A stretch of DNA of 64,000 bases from Meiothermus cerbereus DSM 11376 (GCF_000620065.1 NZ_JHVI01000007.1:64501-128500); one strand, 5' to 3'. Positions 35,621-43,985 are shown, counted from the first letter of the stretch. A program made the numbers and translations. The notes: a model not told the origin generated them from the sequence alone.

Positions 35621-35905
35621 TTAGCGGTACTTGAGAACCTCCATCAGCTCTTCCACCATCTGCTTGGTGTCGCCCCGCTGGGCGGCGCTGGCTACGTGGT
35701 GCTCGAGGTGGCTCTTGAGCACCATCTCCCCCACCTTGTCGAGGGCCCCCTGCACGGCCTTGATCTGCTTGAGCACGTCCACGCAGTAAGGCTCACCCTC
35801 GAGCATCTTGAGGACGCCCTCGAGGTGCCCCCTGGCCGAAAGCAGCCGGTTGCGGGCCTCCTGGCGCACCTTGGGGTCGAGGTGCAGGGTGTGTTCGTGC
35901 GTCAT
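35621..35905 (-). CDS. csoR: CsoR-family copper-sensing repressor
   Basis: The 94-residue all-helical protein has an N-terminal His-rich start, LLSARGHLEGVLKMLEGEPYC, and the metal-site residues Cys41, His66 and His70. This Cys-His-His set, rather than Cys-His-Cys, is what is known for the Thermus thermophilus CsoR. On binding Cu(I) the protein leaves its operator. The start codon directly follows the copZ stop. The likely operator lies just upstream of copZ (36126-36150). Confidence 0.93.
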   Translation of the reverse strand: MTHEHTLHLDPKVRQEARNRLLSARGHLEGVLKMLEGEPYCVDVLKQIKAVQGALDKVGEMVLKSHLEHHVASAAQRGDTKQMVEELMEVLKYR

Positions 35906-36103
35906 TCAAGCCACCCGAGCGGTATAGCCCTCTTCCTGCACCGCCTCGATCAGCTTCTCCACCGGCGCCGTCCCGCTCACGGTAGCCCGGCCCTCTTGCA
36001 GCGAAACCTCCACCTGCTCGACCCCCGGTACCTTTTTGAGGGCTTCGGTCACGTGGCGCACGCAGTTGTTACAGCTCATACCTTCAATCTTGAGTTGGGT
36101 CAT
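35906..36103 (-). CDS. copZ: Copper chaperone CopZ
   Basis: The 65-residue HMA-fold protein begins MTQLKIEGMSCNNCVRHV with the Cu(I)-binding Cys11/Cys14. Such chaperones deliver copper to CopA and to the sensor. The ATG at 36103 has GGAGGTG about four bases upstream; the frame is open to 36157 but those codons overlap the promoter and operator. It is first gene of the copZ-csoR-copA-DUF305 operon. Confidence 0.94.
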   Translation of the reverse strand: MTQLKIEGMSCNNCVRHVTEALKKVPGVEQVEVSLQEGRATVSGTAPVEKLIEAVQEEGYTARVA

Positions 36104-36125
36104 GGTCACCTCCACGGCCCCAGTA

Positions 36126-36150
36126 TACCCTCCCCCCCTGGGGTGGGGTA
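36126..36150. promoter_or_regulatory. CsoR-type operator over the copZ promoter
   Basis: A 25-bp G/C-tract dyad runs from TACCC (36126) to GGGTA (36146-36150), with C-runs on one half and G-runs on the other, as in known CsoR operators. The TATACT -10 (minus strand, 36122-36127) overlaps its left edge, and TTACCC at the -35 position overlaps the right end. Repressor binding would cover the promoter. Confidence 0.75.
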
Positions 36151-36266
36151 AGGACAAAAGTCACGATTGCCTGGACGAAGGTAACGCTTCCTTCAGCTTC
36201 GGTTAAGAATCCACCATGCCTCCCCTTCAGTTTTCAGGAGCATCCTCTAAAACAGGAGGAAGAGCC

Positions 36267-37253
36267 ATGTACAAGACCCTGCGCAACCTCGCCGGACTCA
36301 CCCTGTTGGGCCTGCTGGCCGCTTGTGGAACCCAGCAAACCCAGAGCACCCTAACCCAGGCCGATGCCCAGGCCCTCTCCGAAGCCGCCCAGGGCGACCT
36401 GCAACTCACCGGCGCCATGCTGGGGGATGCCAGCAGCGCAGCCTTGAGCGCCCAGGGGCAAGTAGACAGCCTGGATGCCAACGCCCAGACCTGGGGTCTG
36501 CCCCGCCGCATCCACCTGTTCTTGCGGGCGGTAGGGGTGCTGTACCTGCCCCCTTCGGGCAGCGGGAACTGCGCCATCAGCACCAGCCCTTCCCCGCTAG
36601 TAGATGCCGACGATGATGGTGTGCCCGCCAACGCCACAACATCCTATGATTGCAGCTACACTGGCTCCGGCGGCATCAGCTACAACCTGAATGGCTCCAT
36701 TAGCCTCCAGGACACCAACGACAACCAGCCCTATAGCGGCTATAGCGTCACCTTCACCAATTTCAAAGCGCGGGTCAGTGGCGACAACCGCTCCGTGGAG
36801 CGCACCCTGAACGGTAGCTACTCGATTGACAAGCAAGACGCCACCCTCTTCAAGATCAGCAAGAACTACACCCATAGCGTGAGCAAGACCGTTTTCAACA
36901 ACACCTACACCGGCTCGCTGGTCTTCAACGTCAGCAAGACCTATGCCCCCGACAACGACGGCAACAGCAACCCCTGGGATGCCGGCACCATCACGGTGGA
37001 CAAAAACAACCCCGGCAGCGCTACCTGGACACGCGGCAACAACACCCGCAGCCTGATCTGGTACACCGACCCCACCCTGCACTGGAACCGCACGGCCTGC
37101 CAGAACCCCCTGGGTCGGATGATGAACTTTGACAATGGGGCTAAGGAATTTGTCTACACCAACCCGGCAGGCCAAACGTCTACCCTGCGGATCGAGTTTA
37201 GCGGCTGCGGCCAGTTCAGCGTGACCCTGAACGGGCAGCCGGTGCAGCCGTAG
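36267..37253 (+). CDS. Lipoprotein, unknown function
   Basis: The 328-residue protein has a signal peptide with lipobox LLAAC (Cys20). A low-complexity Ala/Gln linker follows, then a domain rich in Asn, Thr, Ser and beta-strand-like segments (YSVTFTNFKARVSG, YTGSLVFNVSKTYAPDNDG). Asp/Asn clusters (DADDDG, DNDGNSN) could bind calcium. No family is recognised. GGAGG stands 7 bases before the ATG at 36267. It is divergent from the copper operon and ends in a strong terminator. Confidence 0.72.
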   Translation: MYKTLRNLAGLTLLGLLAACGTQQTQSTLTQADAQALSEAAQGDLQLTGAMLGDASSAALSAQGQVDSLDANAQTWGLPRRIHLFLRAVGVLYLPPSGSGNCAISTSPSPLVDADDDGVPANATTSYDCSYTGSGGISYNLNGSISLQDTNDNQPYSGYSVTFTNFKARVSGDNRSVERTLNGSYSIDKQDATLFKISKNYTHSVSKTVFNNTYTGSLVFNVSKTYAPDNDGNSNPWDAGTITVDKNNPGSATWTRGNNTRSLIWYTDPTLHWNRTACQNPLGRMMNFDNGAKEFVYTNPAGQTSTLRIEFSGCGQFSVTLNGQPVQP

Positions 37254-37265
37254 CAAACGCCAACC

Positions 37266-37293
37266 AAAGCCACCCCCGTACGGGGGTGGCTTT
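37266..37293. terminator. Perfect palindromic terminator
   Basis: AAAGCCACCCCCGT and its mirror form a gap-free 28-bp palindrome, so A/T tracts flank it on both strands. It lies 13 bases past the lipoprotein stop. Confidence 0.85.
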
Positions 37294-37300
37294 GTCTATC

Positions 37301-37390
37301 GCACTCTTCACAGACGTGGCCTCCCCTCCAGGAAGCCACTGTGCTATGCAGGGTCAAGTTGGCAAGCAGCTCGATGATTATGAAGAGTGC
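37301..37390 (-). repeat. R2 repeat, copy B
   Basis: The 90-bp element has ends GCACTCTTCAC and ATGAAGAGTGC, the same family as 5418-5508 but in the opposite orientation and diverged. It sits between the lipoprotein terminator and the DsbA-like gene's stop. Confidence 0.75.
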
Positions 37391-37391
37391 T

Positions 37392-38009
37392 CTATTTACG
37401 GGGCCGCTTGATGGTCTCGATCTGGGCTCCGTTATGCAGCACAGAAGTGAAAAGCTCCCACAGGTTTACCGCCAGCTCGGGCTCGGTGGTGAGCTGGGTA
37501 AAGCGAAAATAGGCCGCATCGCCTGAGGGCAGCACGAAGGTGGGTGTGTCAAATACCCCCAGCTCACCGGCTTGTTCCAGGTCGCGGGCCAGCTCGAGCC
37601 GTCGGCTCTCCTCGTCTTCCAGGTCGGCCATAAAGCGCTCCAGATCCAGCCCGGCCCGGCTGACCGCATCCACCAGGGTCTGGTCTTCGTCCAGCTTGCG
37701 CCTTTCCTGGTGACGCAGGCGAAACAGCTCGAGGGCAAAGCGCAGGTGGGCGGCCTTGCCTTGCTGCCGTGCAGCATGGGAGGCCAGGAAAGCCCGCAGC
37801 GATCTGGGGCCTTCCAGGGGTTGTTCGACCAGCTTCCAGGTCGGAGCATTGCGAGGAAGACTGGCATTCTCGGGGTGGTTGCCCTGCTCGAGGCTGTAGT
37901 GCCGAATTTCAAAGTCCAGGGCAAGCTGGGGGGCCACCACATAGGCCAGCTCGAGGCCCCGCCAGGCAAAAGGGCACAGGTAATCGAGGTAGACCGTAAC
38001 GCGCTGCAT
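37392..38009 (-). CDS. DsbA-like thioredoxin-fold protein
   Basis: The 205-residue protein begins with strand VTVYLDYLCPFAWRGLEL, where the redox motif CPFA has only the first cysteine. A helical insertion and the cis-Pro region GVFDTPTFVLPSG follow. This is the DsbA/FrnE/HCCA-isomerase superfamily; with a single cysteine, a disulfide-exchange role is uncertain. There is no signal peptide, so it is cytoplasmic. The ATG at 38009 is two bases past the argC stop; a TTG at 38015 is possible. It is last in the arg cluster. Confidence 0.82.
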   Translation of the reverse strand: MQRVTVYLDYLCPFAWRGLELAYVVAPQLALDFEIRHYSLEQGNHPENASLPRNAPTWKLVEQPLEGPRSLRAFLASHAARQQGKAAHLRFALELFRLRHQERRKLDEDQTLVDAVSRAGLDLERFMADLEDEESRRLELARDLEQAGELGVFDTPTFVLPSGDAAYFRFTQLTTEPELAVNLWELFTSVLHNGAQIETIKRPRK

Positions 38010-38011
38010 CT

Positions 38012-38977
38012 TCAATCACCAAAGTACTCGTAGGTGTGCGAACCTTCCAGGCCCAGCATCAGGTCGAGGTTCTGCACCGCTGCCCCCGAAGCCCCCTTGC
38101 CCAGGTTGTCGAAACGGGCCACCAGCAAAGCCTGTTCCTGCGCGGGGTTTTCGTAGACGAAGAGCTCGAGCAGGTTGGTGCCGCTCAGGGCCTCCGGGTC
38201 GAGCACCGGGTGGTACTGGCCGTAGGTTTCCAGGGGCATCACCCGCACGAAGCGCTGGCCCTGGTAGCGCACCACCAGGGCTTCGTGCAGCTCGGCAGCG
38301 GTCACCTTGTTGGGCAGGGCCCAGAGGTGTACCGGGATGAAGTCCAGCATGCCCTGGCGAAAGCGCCCCACCGCCGGGGTAAAGATGGGGGGGTGTTGTA
38401 GACGCGAATAGTGGGTCATCTCGGGGATGTGTTTGTGGGTAAGCTCGAGGCCATAGGCCCGGTAGTTCCCCGCCAGCCGGTGCTCTCCCCGGCCTTCCAT
38501 GGCGTCTATTAGCGACCGCCCCCCGCCGGAGTAGCCCGAGATGGCGCTCACCGAAGCGGCAAAATCCGCAGGCAGAAGCCCCCCGTCCACCAGGGGCCGC
38601 AGCAGGGCAATCACCCCGGTGGGGTAACAGCCGGGGTTGGAGACGAAGCGCGCTTGGCGGATCTGCTCGGGCTGCTCGGGGCTTAGCTCGGGAAAGCCAT
38701 ATACCCAGCCCTCCGCCACCCGGTGGGCCGAGCTGGCGTCCAGCAGGCGGGTATGGGGGTTTTCCAGCATTCCCACCGCGGCTTTGGCCAAGTCGTCGTG
38801 CAGGCAGAGGATGGCCACATCCACCGCATTCAGCAGGCGCTTGCGCTCGAGTTCGTCCTTGCGTTTGGCAGGATCAATCGAAATGAGCTCTATATCGTCT
38901 CTATGCTGCAAACGGGCCCGGATTTGCAGGCCCGTAGTCCCGGCCTCGCCGTCAATGAAAACCTTGGGTTTACTCAT
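38012..38977 (-). CDS. argC: N-acetyl-gamma-glutamyl-phosphate reductase, short (type 2) form
   Basis: The 321-residue enzyme starts [19 protein letters not shown], the type-2 AGPR Rossmann motif, with the active-site Cys in [11 protein letters not shown]. It performs the NADPH-dependent third step of arginine synthesis (LysY/ArgC family; argC is favoured by the argF neighbour). AAGGAA precedes the ATG. It follows the 56-aa ORF by 9 bases and runs into the DsbA-like gene. Confidence 0.93.
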   Translation of the reverse strand: MSKPKVFIDGEAGTTGLQIRARLQHRDDIELISIDPAKRKDELERKRLLNAVDVAILCLHDDLAKAAVGMLENPHTRLLDASSAHRVAEGWVYGFPELSPEQPEQIRQARFVSNPGCYPTGVIALLRPLVDGGLLPADFAASVSAISGYSGGGRSLIDAMEGRGEHRLAGNYRAYGLELTHKHIPEMTHYSRLQHPPIFTPAVGRFRQGMLDFIPVHLWALPNKVTAAELHEALVVRYQGQRFVRVMPLETYGQYHPVLDPEALSGTNLLELFVYENPAQEQALLVARFDNLGKGASGAAVQNLDLMLGLEGSHTYEYFGD

Positions 38978-38986
38978 GGGTTTTCC

Positions 38987-39157
38987 TTATTTGGCCCCCG
39001 GCCCAGGGCGACCAACCAACTTTCGAACGTGTGGGTGCTCATGGTTCGGCTGAATGCCCAGCCCTAGAAGCATCTGTCGAAGAAGAAACACTTGGGCCAG
39101 CGGTGACTTTACCTGCGGCTGGCCCACCTGCTTGCGCACGCGCTCGCTCTGCCCCAT
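38987..39157 (-). CDS. Small basic 56-residue protein between argF and argC
   Basis: The ORF starts at the ATG at 39157, four bases after the argF stop, and ends nine bases before argC. The sequence opens MGQSERVRKQVGQPQVKSPL and continues through a hydrophobic helix (AQVFLLRQMLLGLGI) to a basic tail. The exact fit between two operon genes argues that it is real, though its ribosome-binding site is weak. I have an unverified memory that Thermus arg operons also carry a small ORF at this place. The function is unknown. Confidence 0.6.
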   Translation of the reverse strand: MGQSERVRKQVGQPQVKSPLAQVFLLRQMLLGLGIQPNHEHPHVRKLVGRPGPGAK

Positions 39158-39161
39158 TACC

Positions 39162-40103
39162 CTAGCTTAGCAAATGGTACAGCAGCGCCTTCTGCGCGTG
39201 CAGCCGGTTCTCGGCCTGGTCGAAGACGCGGGACTTCTTGTGCAGGGTGGCTTCCTCGACCACCTCCTCGCCGTAGTGGGCCGGTAGGCAGTGCAGGAAA
39301 ATGCCGTCGGGGTCAATCAGGTCGAGCATAGCCGGGTTGACCTGAAAACCGGCAAAGTCTTTGATTTTGCGCTTCTGGCTGGCCTCGGCCTCCTGGCCCA
39401 TCGAGACCCAGACATCGGTATAGAGCACCTGGGCGCCCTCGGCCGCCGCCAGGGGGTCGTGGGTCAGGGTGATGTCGGCACCCAGCTTGAGCGCCTCCAT
39501 ATAGATGATGGCGTTGGGCTCGTAGCCGCGGGGGGTGGCAATGGTCAGCTTGGCTCCAGAGAGCACCGCGCACTGGATATGGGCGTTGGCCATGTTGTTG
39601 CCATCGCCAATGTAGGTAATCTTCAGGCCCTTGGTGTTGGGAAAGGTTTCCTCGATGGTCTGGTAGTCGGCCAGCAGTTGCACCGGGTGCAGCAGATCGG
39701 AAAGGCCGTTGATGACCGGCTTTGAAGAATACTGGGCCAGCTCCTCGAGGGTCGAGTGCAGGTAGACCCGGGCCATGATGCCCTCCACCCAGCGCTCGAG
39801 GTTGAGGGCAATGTCGCGCACCGGCTCGCGGGTGCCCAGGCCAATTTCGGAATTGGTCAGGTTAACCGCGTGCCCACCCAGTTGGTTCATGGCTACCTCA
39901 AAGGTGGTGCGGGTACGCAAGGAGGGCTTCTCGAAAATCATAGCCAGGGTCTGGCCCTCGAGGGGCCGCAACCCCTTAAAAGCCCCCCGCTTCATGGCAT
40001 GGGCCGTATCGAGCACCGCCCGGTACTCGGTAGGCGATAGGTCGAGGTTGGAGAGGAAGTCGCGGCCTTTCAGGCTGGCAACCGGCTTGATGACATCAAC
40101 CAC
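39162..40103 (-). CDS. argF: Ornithine carbamoyltransferase
   Basis: The 313-residue enzyme has the carbamoyl-phosphate motif FEKPSLRTRTTFE, the Gln-Leu-Leu region HPVQLLADYQT, and the ornithine-binding HCLPAHYGEEV. It makes citrulline from ornithine and carbamoyl phosphate. I chose the GTG at 40103, five bases after GGAGG; the longer frame to 40163 overlaps the promoter. It is first gene of the arg cluster. Confidence 0.95.
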   Translation of the reverse strand: MVDVIKPVASLKGRDFLSNLDLSPTEYRAVLDTAHAMKRGAFKGLRPLEGQTLAMIFEKPSLRTRTTFEVAMNQLGGHAVNLTNSEIGLGTREPVRDIALNLERWVEGIMARVYLHSTLEELAQYSSKPVINGLSDLLHPVQLLADYQTIEETFPNTKGLKITYIGDGNNMANAHIQCAVLSGAKLTIATPRGYEPNAIIYMEALKLGADITLTHDPLAAAEGAQVLYTDVWVSMGQEAEASQKRKIKDFAGFQVNPAMLDLIDPDGIFLHCLPAHYGEEVVEEATLHKKSRVFDQAENRLHAQKALLYHLLS

Positions 40104-40154
40104 AGGTACCTCCACAGGTGCCCCGCGCGCATAAAAACACACGCCTGGGGTTTG

Positions 40155-40160
40155 ATTATA
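40155..40160 (-). promoter_or_regulatory. -10 box upstream of argF
   Basis: A consensus TATAAT on the minus strand lies 51 bases upstream of the argF GTG, leaving a leader of about 45 nt with a Shine-Dalgarno. The -35 position is poor (GTTTTG). Confidence 0.55.
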
Positions 40161-40244
40161 CAAAGATCGGGCCCAAGCAAAACCTAAAGCAGCACGAGAG
40201 CTCGCCGGACACGTTGGTTGCTATTTATGGCGGACTGCTCCGAG

Positions 40245-40943
40245 CTAGATGGTCTCCAGCGCAACTTCAACCATCTGGTTGAAGGTCTCCTGCCTTTCTT
40301 GGGGGGTGGTCTTCTCGCGGGTAATCAGGTGGTCGCTGATGGTAACGATACACAACGCCTGTACCCCAAACTTGGCCGCCAGCGTGTAGAGCCCTGCGGC
40401 CTCCATCTCTACGGCCAGTACCCCAAACTGGGCCCAGAGCTGGTAGGGGTTGGGCAGGTCGTGGTAGAAGGTGTCGGTCGAAAGCACGTTGCCCACATGT
40501 ACCGGCATACCCCTGGACTGGGCCTGCTCGTAGGCGCGGCGCATCAGGTCGAAGGTGGCGATGGGGGCGTAGTTCTGCCCCGAGAATCGCAGGTTGTTGA
40601 TGGAAGAGTCGGTGCAGGCGGCCTGGGCGATGACCAGATCGCGCAGCTTGAGGTGCTCCGTGATGGCCCCGGCGGTACCGACCCGTATCAGGGTCTTGCA
40701 ACCATAAAACTGAACCAGCTCGTGAATGTAGATGCTGGCCGAAGGAATGCCCATTCCGGTGCCCTGCACGCTAACCCGCTTGCCCTTGTAGGTTCCGGTA
40801 TAGCCAAACATATTGCGCACCTGGTTGTAGAGCACCGGATTTTCCAGAAAGTTCTCGGCGATGTACTTGGCCCGCAGGGGGTCTCCCGGTAGCAGAATGG
40901 CTTCAGCAACAGCGCCTTGCGGAGCGGAGATATGTGGCGTCAT
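40245..40943 (-). CDS. deoD: Purine-nucleoside phosphorylase, hexameric type
   Basis: The 232-residue enzyme has the family signatures [15 protein letters not shown] (phosphate site), [20 protein letters not shown] and [13 protein letters not shown], plus TISDHLI with the catalytic Asp. It cleaves purine ribo- and deoxyribonucleosides with phosphate. A good promoter stands directly before the ATG. The nucleoside hydrolase and ribokinase at 47-49 kb fit the same salvage theme. Confidence 0.95.
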   Translation of the reverse strand: MTPHISAPQGAVAEAILLPGDPLRAKYIAENFLENPVLYNQVRNMFGYTGTYKGKRVSVQGTGMGIPSASIYIHELVQFYGCKTLIRVGTAGAITEHLKLRDLVIAQAACTDSSINNLRFSGQNYAPIATFDLMRRAYEQAQSRGMPVHVGNVLSTDTFYHDLPNPYQLWAQFGVLAVEMEAAGLYTLAAKFGVQALCIVTISDHLITREKTTPQERQETFNQMVEVALETI

Positions 40944-40949
40944 GCCTGT

Positions 40950-40977
40950 ACTTTATCCTGTTGTACCGGAATCACAA
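40950..40977 (-). promoter_or_regulatory. deoD promoter
   Basis: On the minus strand TTGTGA (40972-40977) and TAAAGT (40950-40955) are 16 bases apart, and the -10 ends 6 bases before the ATG: a leaderless promoter with a recognisable -35. Confidence 0.55.
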
Positions 40978-41044
40978 AAGTACGGTAAGGTTTTCCGCCA
41001 GAATCCAGACCTGCGTTCTGCCCCAGGCCTTCGCCGCCACCAGT

Positions 41045-42139
41045 CTACTTGGCGTACCCATCCGACCCCTCCTCGCTCGACTGCCGCAGGACGGCCAGCT
41101 CGAACTGGGTGGGGTTTTGGGCATGCAGGCGGGCCGTCTGATAGTCCACCCGGCCCTGGTAATACAGCGCCAGCAGGTTCTGGTCAAAGCTCTGGTAGCC
41201 CTCGAGGCCCTGTTCGCGCAGCACTTCGCGCAAGCGGTCGGTCTGGCTAGGCTGCTTGAGGGCCTCGCGGATACGCGGGGTCATGGTGATGACCTCGGTG
41301 ATGGGAACCCGGTTGCCATCGGTGGTGGGCACCAGACGCTGATGAATGATGCCGAGCAGGCTTTCGGCCAGCAGCACCCGGTTGATGTTGCGCTCCCCCT
41401 GGTTAAAGAGCTCGAGCATTCGGTTCAGTACGCTGGTACTATCGCTGGAAACGAAGGTTGAGAGCACCAGGTGGCCCGTGTAAACCGCATTGAGCACTGC
41501 CGAGGCCGTGGCTGAGTCGCGGATTTCGCCAATTACAATCACATCGGCATTCTGGCGCATGGCCGCCAGCAGGGCCTTCTCGTAGGAGACCGCGTCGGAG
41601 CCTATTTCGCGCTGAATCACCGCAGAACGCTTGGGCCGGTGCAGGTACTCGATGGGGTCTTCCACCGTGACGATAATGCGGGTGTGGTGGGTGTTAATTT
41701 CGTCTACCAGGCGGGCCAGGGTGGTGGATTTTCCTGCCCCAATGGGCCCCGTAACCAGCACCAGACCCCGGCGTTGTTCGCGGAAGAACTCGAGGTACCC
41801 CTGGCGCAAATTAACCTTGCTGAGGTCGGTATCCTCACTGCTGAGGGTGTGCAAAACAGCACTGATGGAACCCCGCTGGTAAAACAGGTTAACCCGTAGG
41901 CGGGTCAGGCCCGGCAGGCTATAGGCCACATCCACCTGACGAAAGGTGCGCAGGCGGGCTTTTTGTTGCGGTGTGCAGAGTTTTTCGACCAGGCTGGCCG
42001 TGAACTCGGGGGTAACCAGGCTCTGGCTGACGGTTTTTAGTTCATCTCCAATGCGGGCCAGCACCGGCATGCCGGCGTGAAGATGGATATCCGAAGCACC
42101 TTTATGTACCAGCAAGACGAGCATTTCTTCAAAATGCAT
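41045..42139 (-). CDS. PilT-like type IV pilus retraction ATPase
   Basis: The 364-residue protein has an N-terminal PAS-like domain (KGASDIHLHAGMPVLARIGD), Walker A GPIGAGKSTT, an Asp box (VEDPIEYLH), Walker B with VIVIGEIRDSATA, and the His box GHLVLSTF. The layout fits PilT/PilU hexameric motors that retract type IV pili for twitching and DNA uptake. The C-terminus lacks an obvious AIRNLIRE motif, so a PilT paralogue is possible. The ATG at 42139 was chosen; upstream is open from a TTG. Confidence 0.87.
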   Translation of the reverse strand: MHFEEMLVLLVHKGASDIHLHAGMPVLARIGDELKTVSQSLVTPEFTASLVEKLCTPQQKARLRTFRQVDVAYSLPGLTRLRVNLFYQRGSISAVLHTLSSEDTDLSKVNLRQGYLEFFREQRRGLVLVTGPIGAGKSTTLARLVDEINTHHTRIIVTVEDPIEYLHRPKRSAVIQREIGSDAVSYEKALLAAMRQNADVIVIGEIRDSATASAVLNAVYTGHLVLSTFVSSDSTSVLNRMLELFNQGERNINRVLLAESLLGIIHQRLVPTTDGNRVPITEVITMTPRIREALKQPSQTDRLREVLREQGLEGYQSFDQNLLALYYQGRVDYQTARLHAQNPTQFELAVLRQSSEEGSDGYAK

Positions 42140-42410
42140 AAGCGACCAAGGCAAAGGTTATCACTTTTTGCATAACCCCCTGCTCAAAATTCAAACCACC
42201 CGGCGTTACGTGTGTGGGCAAGGCTTTGCTTATGGCTTCTCCACGCGGCAAGGCACGCCATGCGGGGCTTTGGGCGTATTTGGCGTGCATCCCATCACCC
42301 AATCTACCGGAATGCACAGCGCGCGCCCCGGTGATAAAGACCTGCTGCTGCAAGCTGGAACATCCATTCCCGCGCCCCCAAGGGCAAGGGGCTTCTTGGG
42401 GCTGGTACAG
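42140..42410. other. Gene-free spacer with an inverted repeat
   Basis: About 270 bp lie between mogA's end and the pilT start. GCACGCCA (42253-42260) pairs with TGGCGTGC (42281-42288). The plus-strand open frame here runs into mogA antisense and shows no family. Confidence 0.45.
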
Positions 42411-42917
42411 CTAGTCGAAGGAAAAACCGTTGGCCAGCTGGGCCACCGGACGACCGGAGATGCGCTGCACAGCCTCGGGAAGGAGCGGCAGAATCACCTC
42501 GAGGGAGTCCTTGCTGCCTTGCGGCCCCCCTGGAAGATTGACGATCAGGGTTTTGCCGCGCACACCCGCCACCCCTCGAGATAGCACTGCCAGGGGGTTT
42601 TTCTTATAGGTTTCCATGCGGATCAGCTCGGCGATACCAGGGGCTTCTTTCTCCAGCATTTCGCGGGTGGCCTCGGGCGTGTGGTCACGGTTGCTGAGGC
42701 GGATGCTGCCCACCGTCAGGATGACATCCAGGCCATCGCGGTCGGTCCAGAGACGCAATACGCGCTTTATCTGAGCGGGCTCATCGGGAATAATCTCGTA
42801 ACTGGCAATCTCGTAGGGCCCCAGGGCCAGGATCTCGCGCAACACGGCGTAGGTGCGGTCTTCAATCTCGCCGCGTGCTTCACGGTCGGAGATGGTGAGG
42901 ATACCGACTCGAATCAT
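42411..42917 (-). CDS. MogA/MoaB-family molybdopterin protein with altered GGTG motif
   Basis: The 168-residue protein has the MoCF-biosynthesis fold: VGILTISDREARGEIEDRT start, RDHTPEATREML, KNPLAVLSRGVAGVRGKTLI and LPGGPQGSKDSLEVIL. Family members adenylylate molybdopterin. The usual substrate-binding GGTG before the RD-TPEA motif is VGSIR here, so activity may differ. TAAACT is 9 bases before the ATG. It is divergent from the GNAT gene. Confidence 0.87.
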   Translation of the reverse strand: MIRVGILTISDREARGEIEDRTYAVLREILALGPYEIASYEIIPDEPAQIKRVLRLWTDRDGLDVILTVGSIRLSNRDHTPEATREMLEKEAPGIAELIRMETYKKNPLAVLSRGVAGVRGKTLIVNLPGGPQGSKDSLEVILPLLPEAVQRISGRPVAQLANGFSFD

Positions 42918-42960
42918 TTAGTACAGAGTTTAGACCATAATGGTGTTAGCTTTGGGTTAT
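42918..42960. promoter_or_regulatory. Divergent leaderless promoter pair, mogA-like / GNAT
   Basis: TAAACT (minus strand, 42927-42932) precedes the mogA-like ATG by 9 bases. TAGCTT (plus strand, 42947-42952) precedes the GNAT ATG at 42961 by 8. The whole divergent spacer is 43 bp. Confidence 0.4.
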
Positions 42961-43536
42961 ATGTGGCACGAGAGCGTAACCCTGGAGGGTCGTTATATCC
43001 GGCTAGAGCCTTTGAACCTGGGGCATGCCCCGGCCATGCTCGAGCACTTCGATGCCGAAATGGTGCAGTATTTGAGCAATGCGCCCAGGGAGGCCACTCT
43101 CGAGGCCATGCAGAACTACATCCGCACCCTGCTGGCGGCCAAAGACCGGGTCAATTGGGCCATCATCAACAAGACCAGCGGCCAGATGGCAGGGCGTACC
43201 GGCTATGTGCGGGTCAACCCCGAGTACCGATCTTTAGAAACCACCACCTGGATTTTTTCCCCCTTTCAGGGGGGGTACGCCAACACCGAAAGCAAATACC
43301 TGCTGCTACGGAGGGCCTTCGAAAACCTGGGGGCGATTCGGGTGCAGTTCAGGGCCGATGCCCGCAATGTGCGTAGCTGTAAGGCCATCGAGAAGCTGGG
43401 CGCCACCTTCGAGGGTATCTTGCGTAAAGACCAAATTTATCCGAGCGGCCTCATCCGCAACACTGCGGTGTACTCGATTATCGACGACGAATGGCCCCAG
43501 GTGAAACAAGCGCTCGAGGCCCGGCTTTATCGCTAA
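42961..43536 (+). CDS. GNAT-family N-acetyltransferase (RimJ/RimL-like)
   Basis: The 191-residue protein begins VTLEGRYIRLEPLNLGHAPA, the usual start of RimJ/RimL-type acetyltransferases. The acetyl-CoA loop region is QGGYANTESKYLLLRRAF, followed by RVQFRADARNVRSCKAIEKL and LGATFEGILRKD. The substrate is unknown. I prefer the ATG at 42961, eight bases after TAGCTT, to an in-frame ATG at 42940. Confidence 0.87.
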   Translation: MWHESVTLEGRYIRLEPLNLGHAPAMLEHFDAEMVQYLSNAPREATLEAMQNYIRTLLAAKDRVNWAIINKTSGQMAGRTGYVRVNPEYRSLETTTWIFSPFQGGYANTESKYLLLRRAFENLGAIRVQFRADARNVRSCKAIEKLGATFEGILRKDQIYPSGLIRNTAVYSIIDDEWPQVKQALEARLYR

Positions 43537-43590
43537 AGCGCGGCTATCTAAAGCCCCCGTGCAGGGCCTGGTTTATGCCCGCAGCAAACC

Positions 43591-43911
43591 TCAAATCTGC
43601 CGCAAATCTTCCAGCAACTGCCAGCCCACCTCTTTGGGCGTGGCCTCGAGGTAGGGGCTTAGCTCCTGGCTCACCCATAGGGCCAGGGGTTTGAGTTCGG
43701 CGGGCTCCTGCTCGGTGCGCACCAGCAAGGTGACCTGATAAAACTGCTGGGTCTCGGTAGGGGTGCCGTCCTCGAAAAAGGTCATGGGAGGCCGTACCTT
43801 GTCAATCAGCACATGCACCTCCCCCAGCCGGCGGGGAATCGCCTCACGGGGGTCAAAGGGGAGTTCCTTGGGGTGCCACAAGTACCCCTGAAAAAGCTTG
43901 ATGGCTTTCAT
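43591..43911 (-). CDS. Hypothetical cytoplasmic protein
   Basis: The 106-residue protein begins MKAIKLFQGYLWHPKELPFD and has mixed alpha/beta character, with a strand YQVTLLVRTEQEP and a helix ALWVSQELSPYLEAT. There is no signal peptide or motif. The frame is open to 44100 but those codons overlap alr in another frame, so I use the ATG at 43911. It lies downstream of alr in the same direction and is convergent with the GNAT gene. Confidence 0.62.
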   Translation of the reverse strand: MKAIKLFQGYLWHPKELPFDPREAIPRRLGEVHVLIDKVRPPMTFFEDGTPTETQQFYQVTLLVRTEQEPAELKPLALWVSQELSPYLEATPKEVGWQLLEDLRQI

Positions 43912-43985
43912 CGCAATCACGTATCCGATTTTCGCCGCAGAAACAAAATACAAAAGTGGCTTTGGTCCGCCCCTCTGGAGAATAC

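Noticed and set aside
42168-42584. 138-codon plus-strand frame in the pilT-mogA spacer
   Set aside because: Half is antisense to the mogA-like gene, and no start signal or family is seen.
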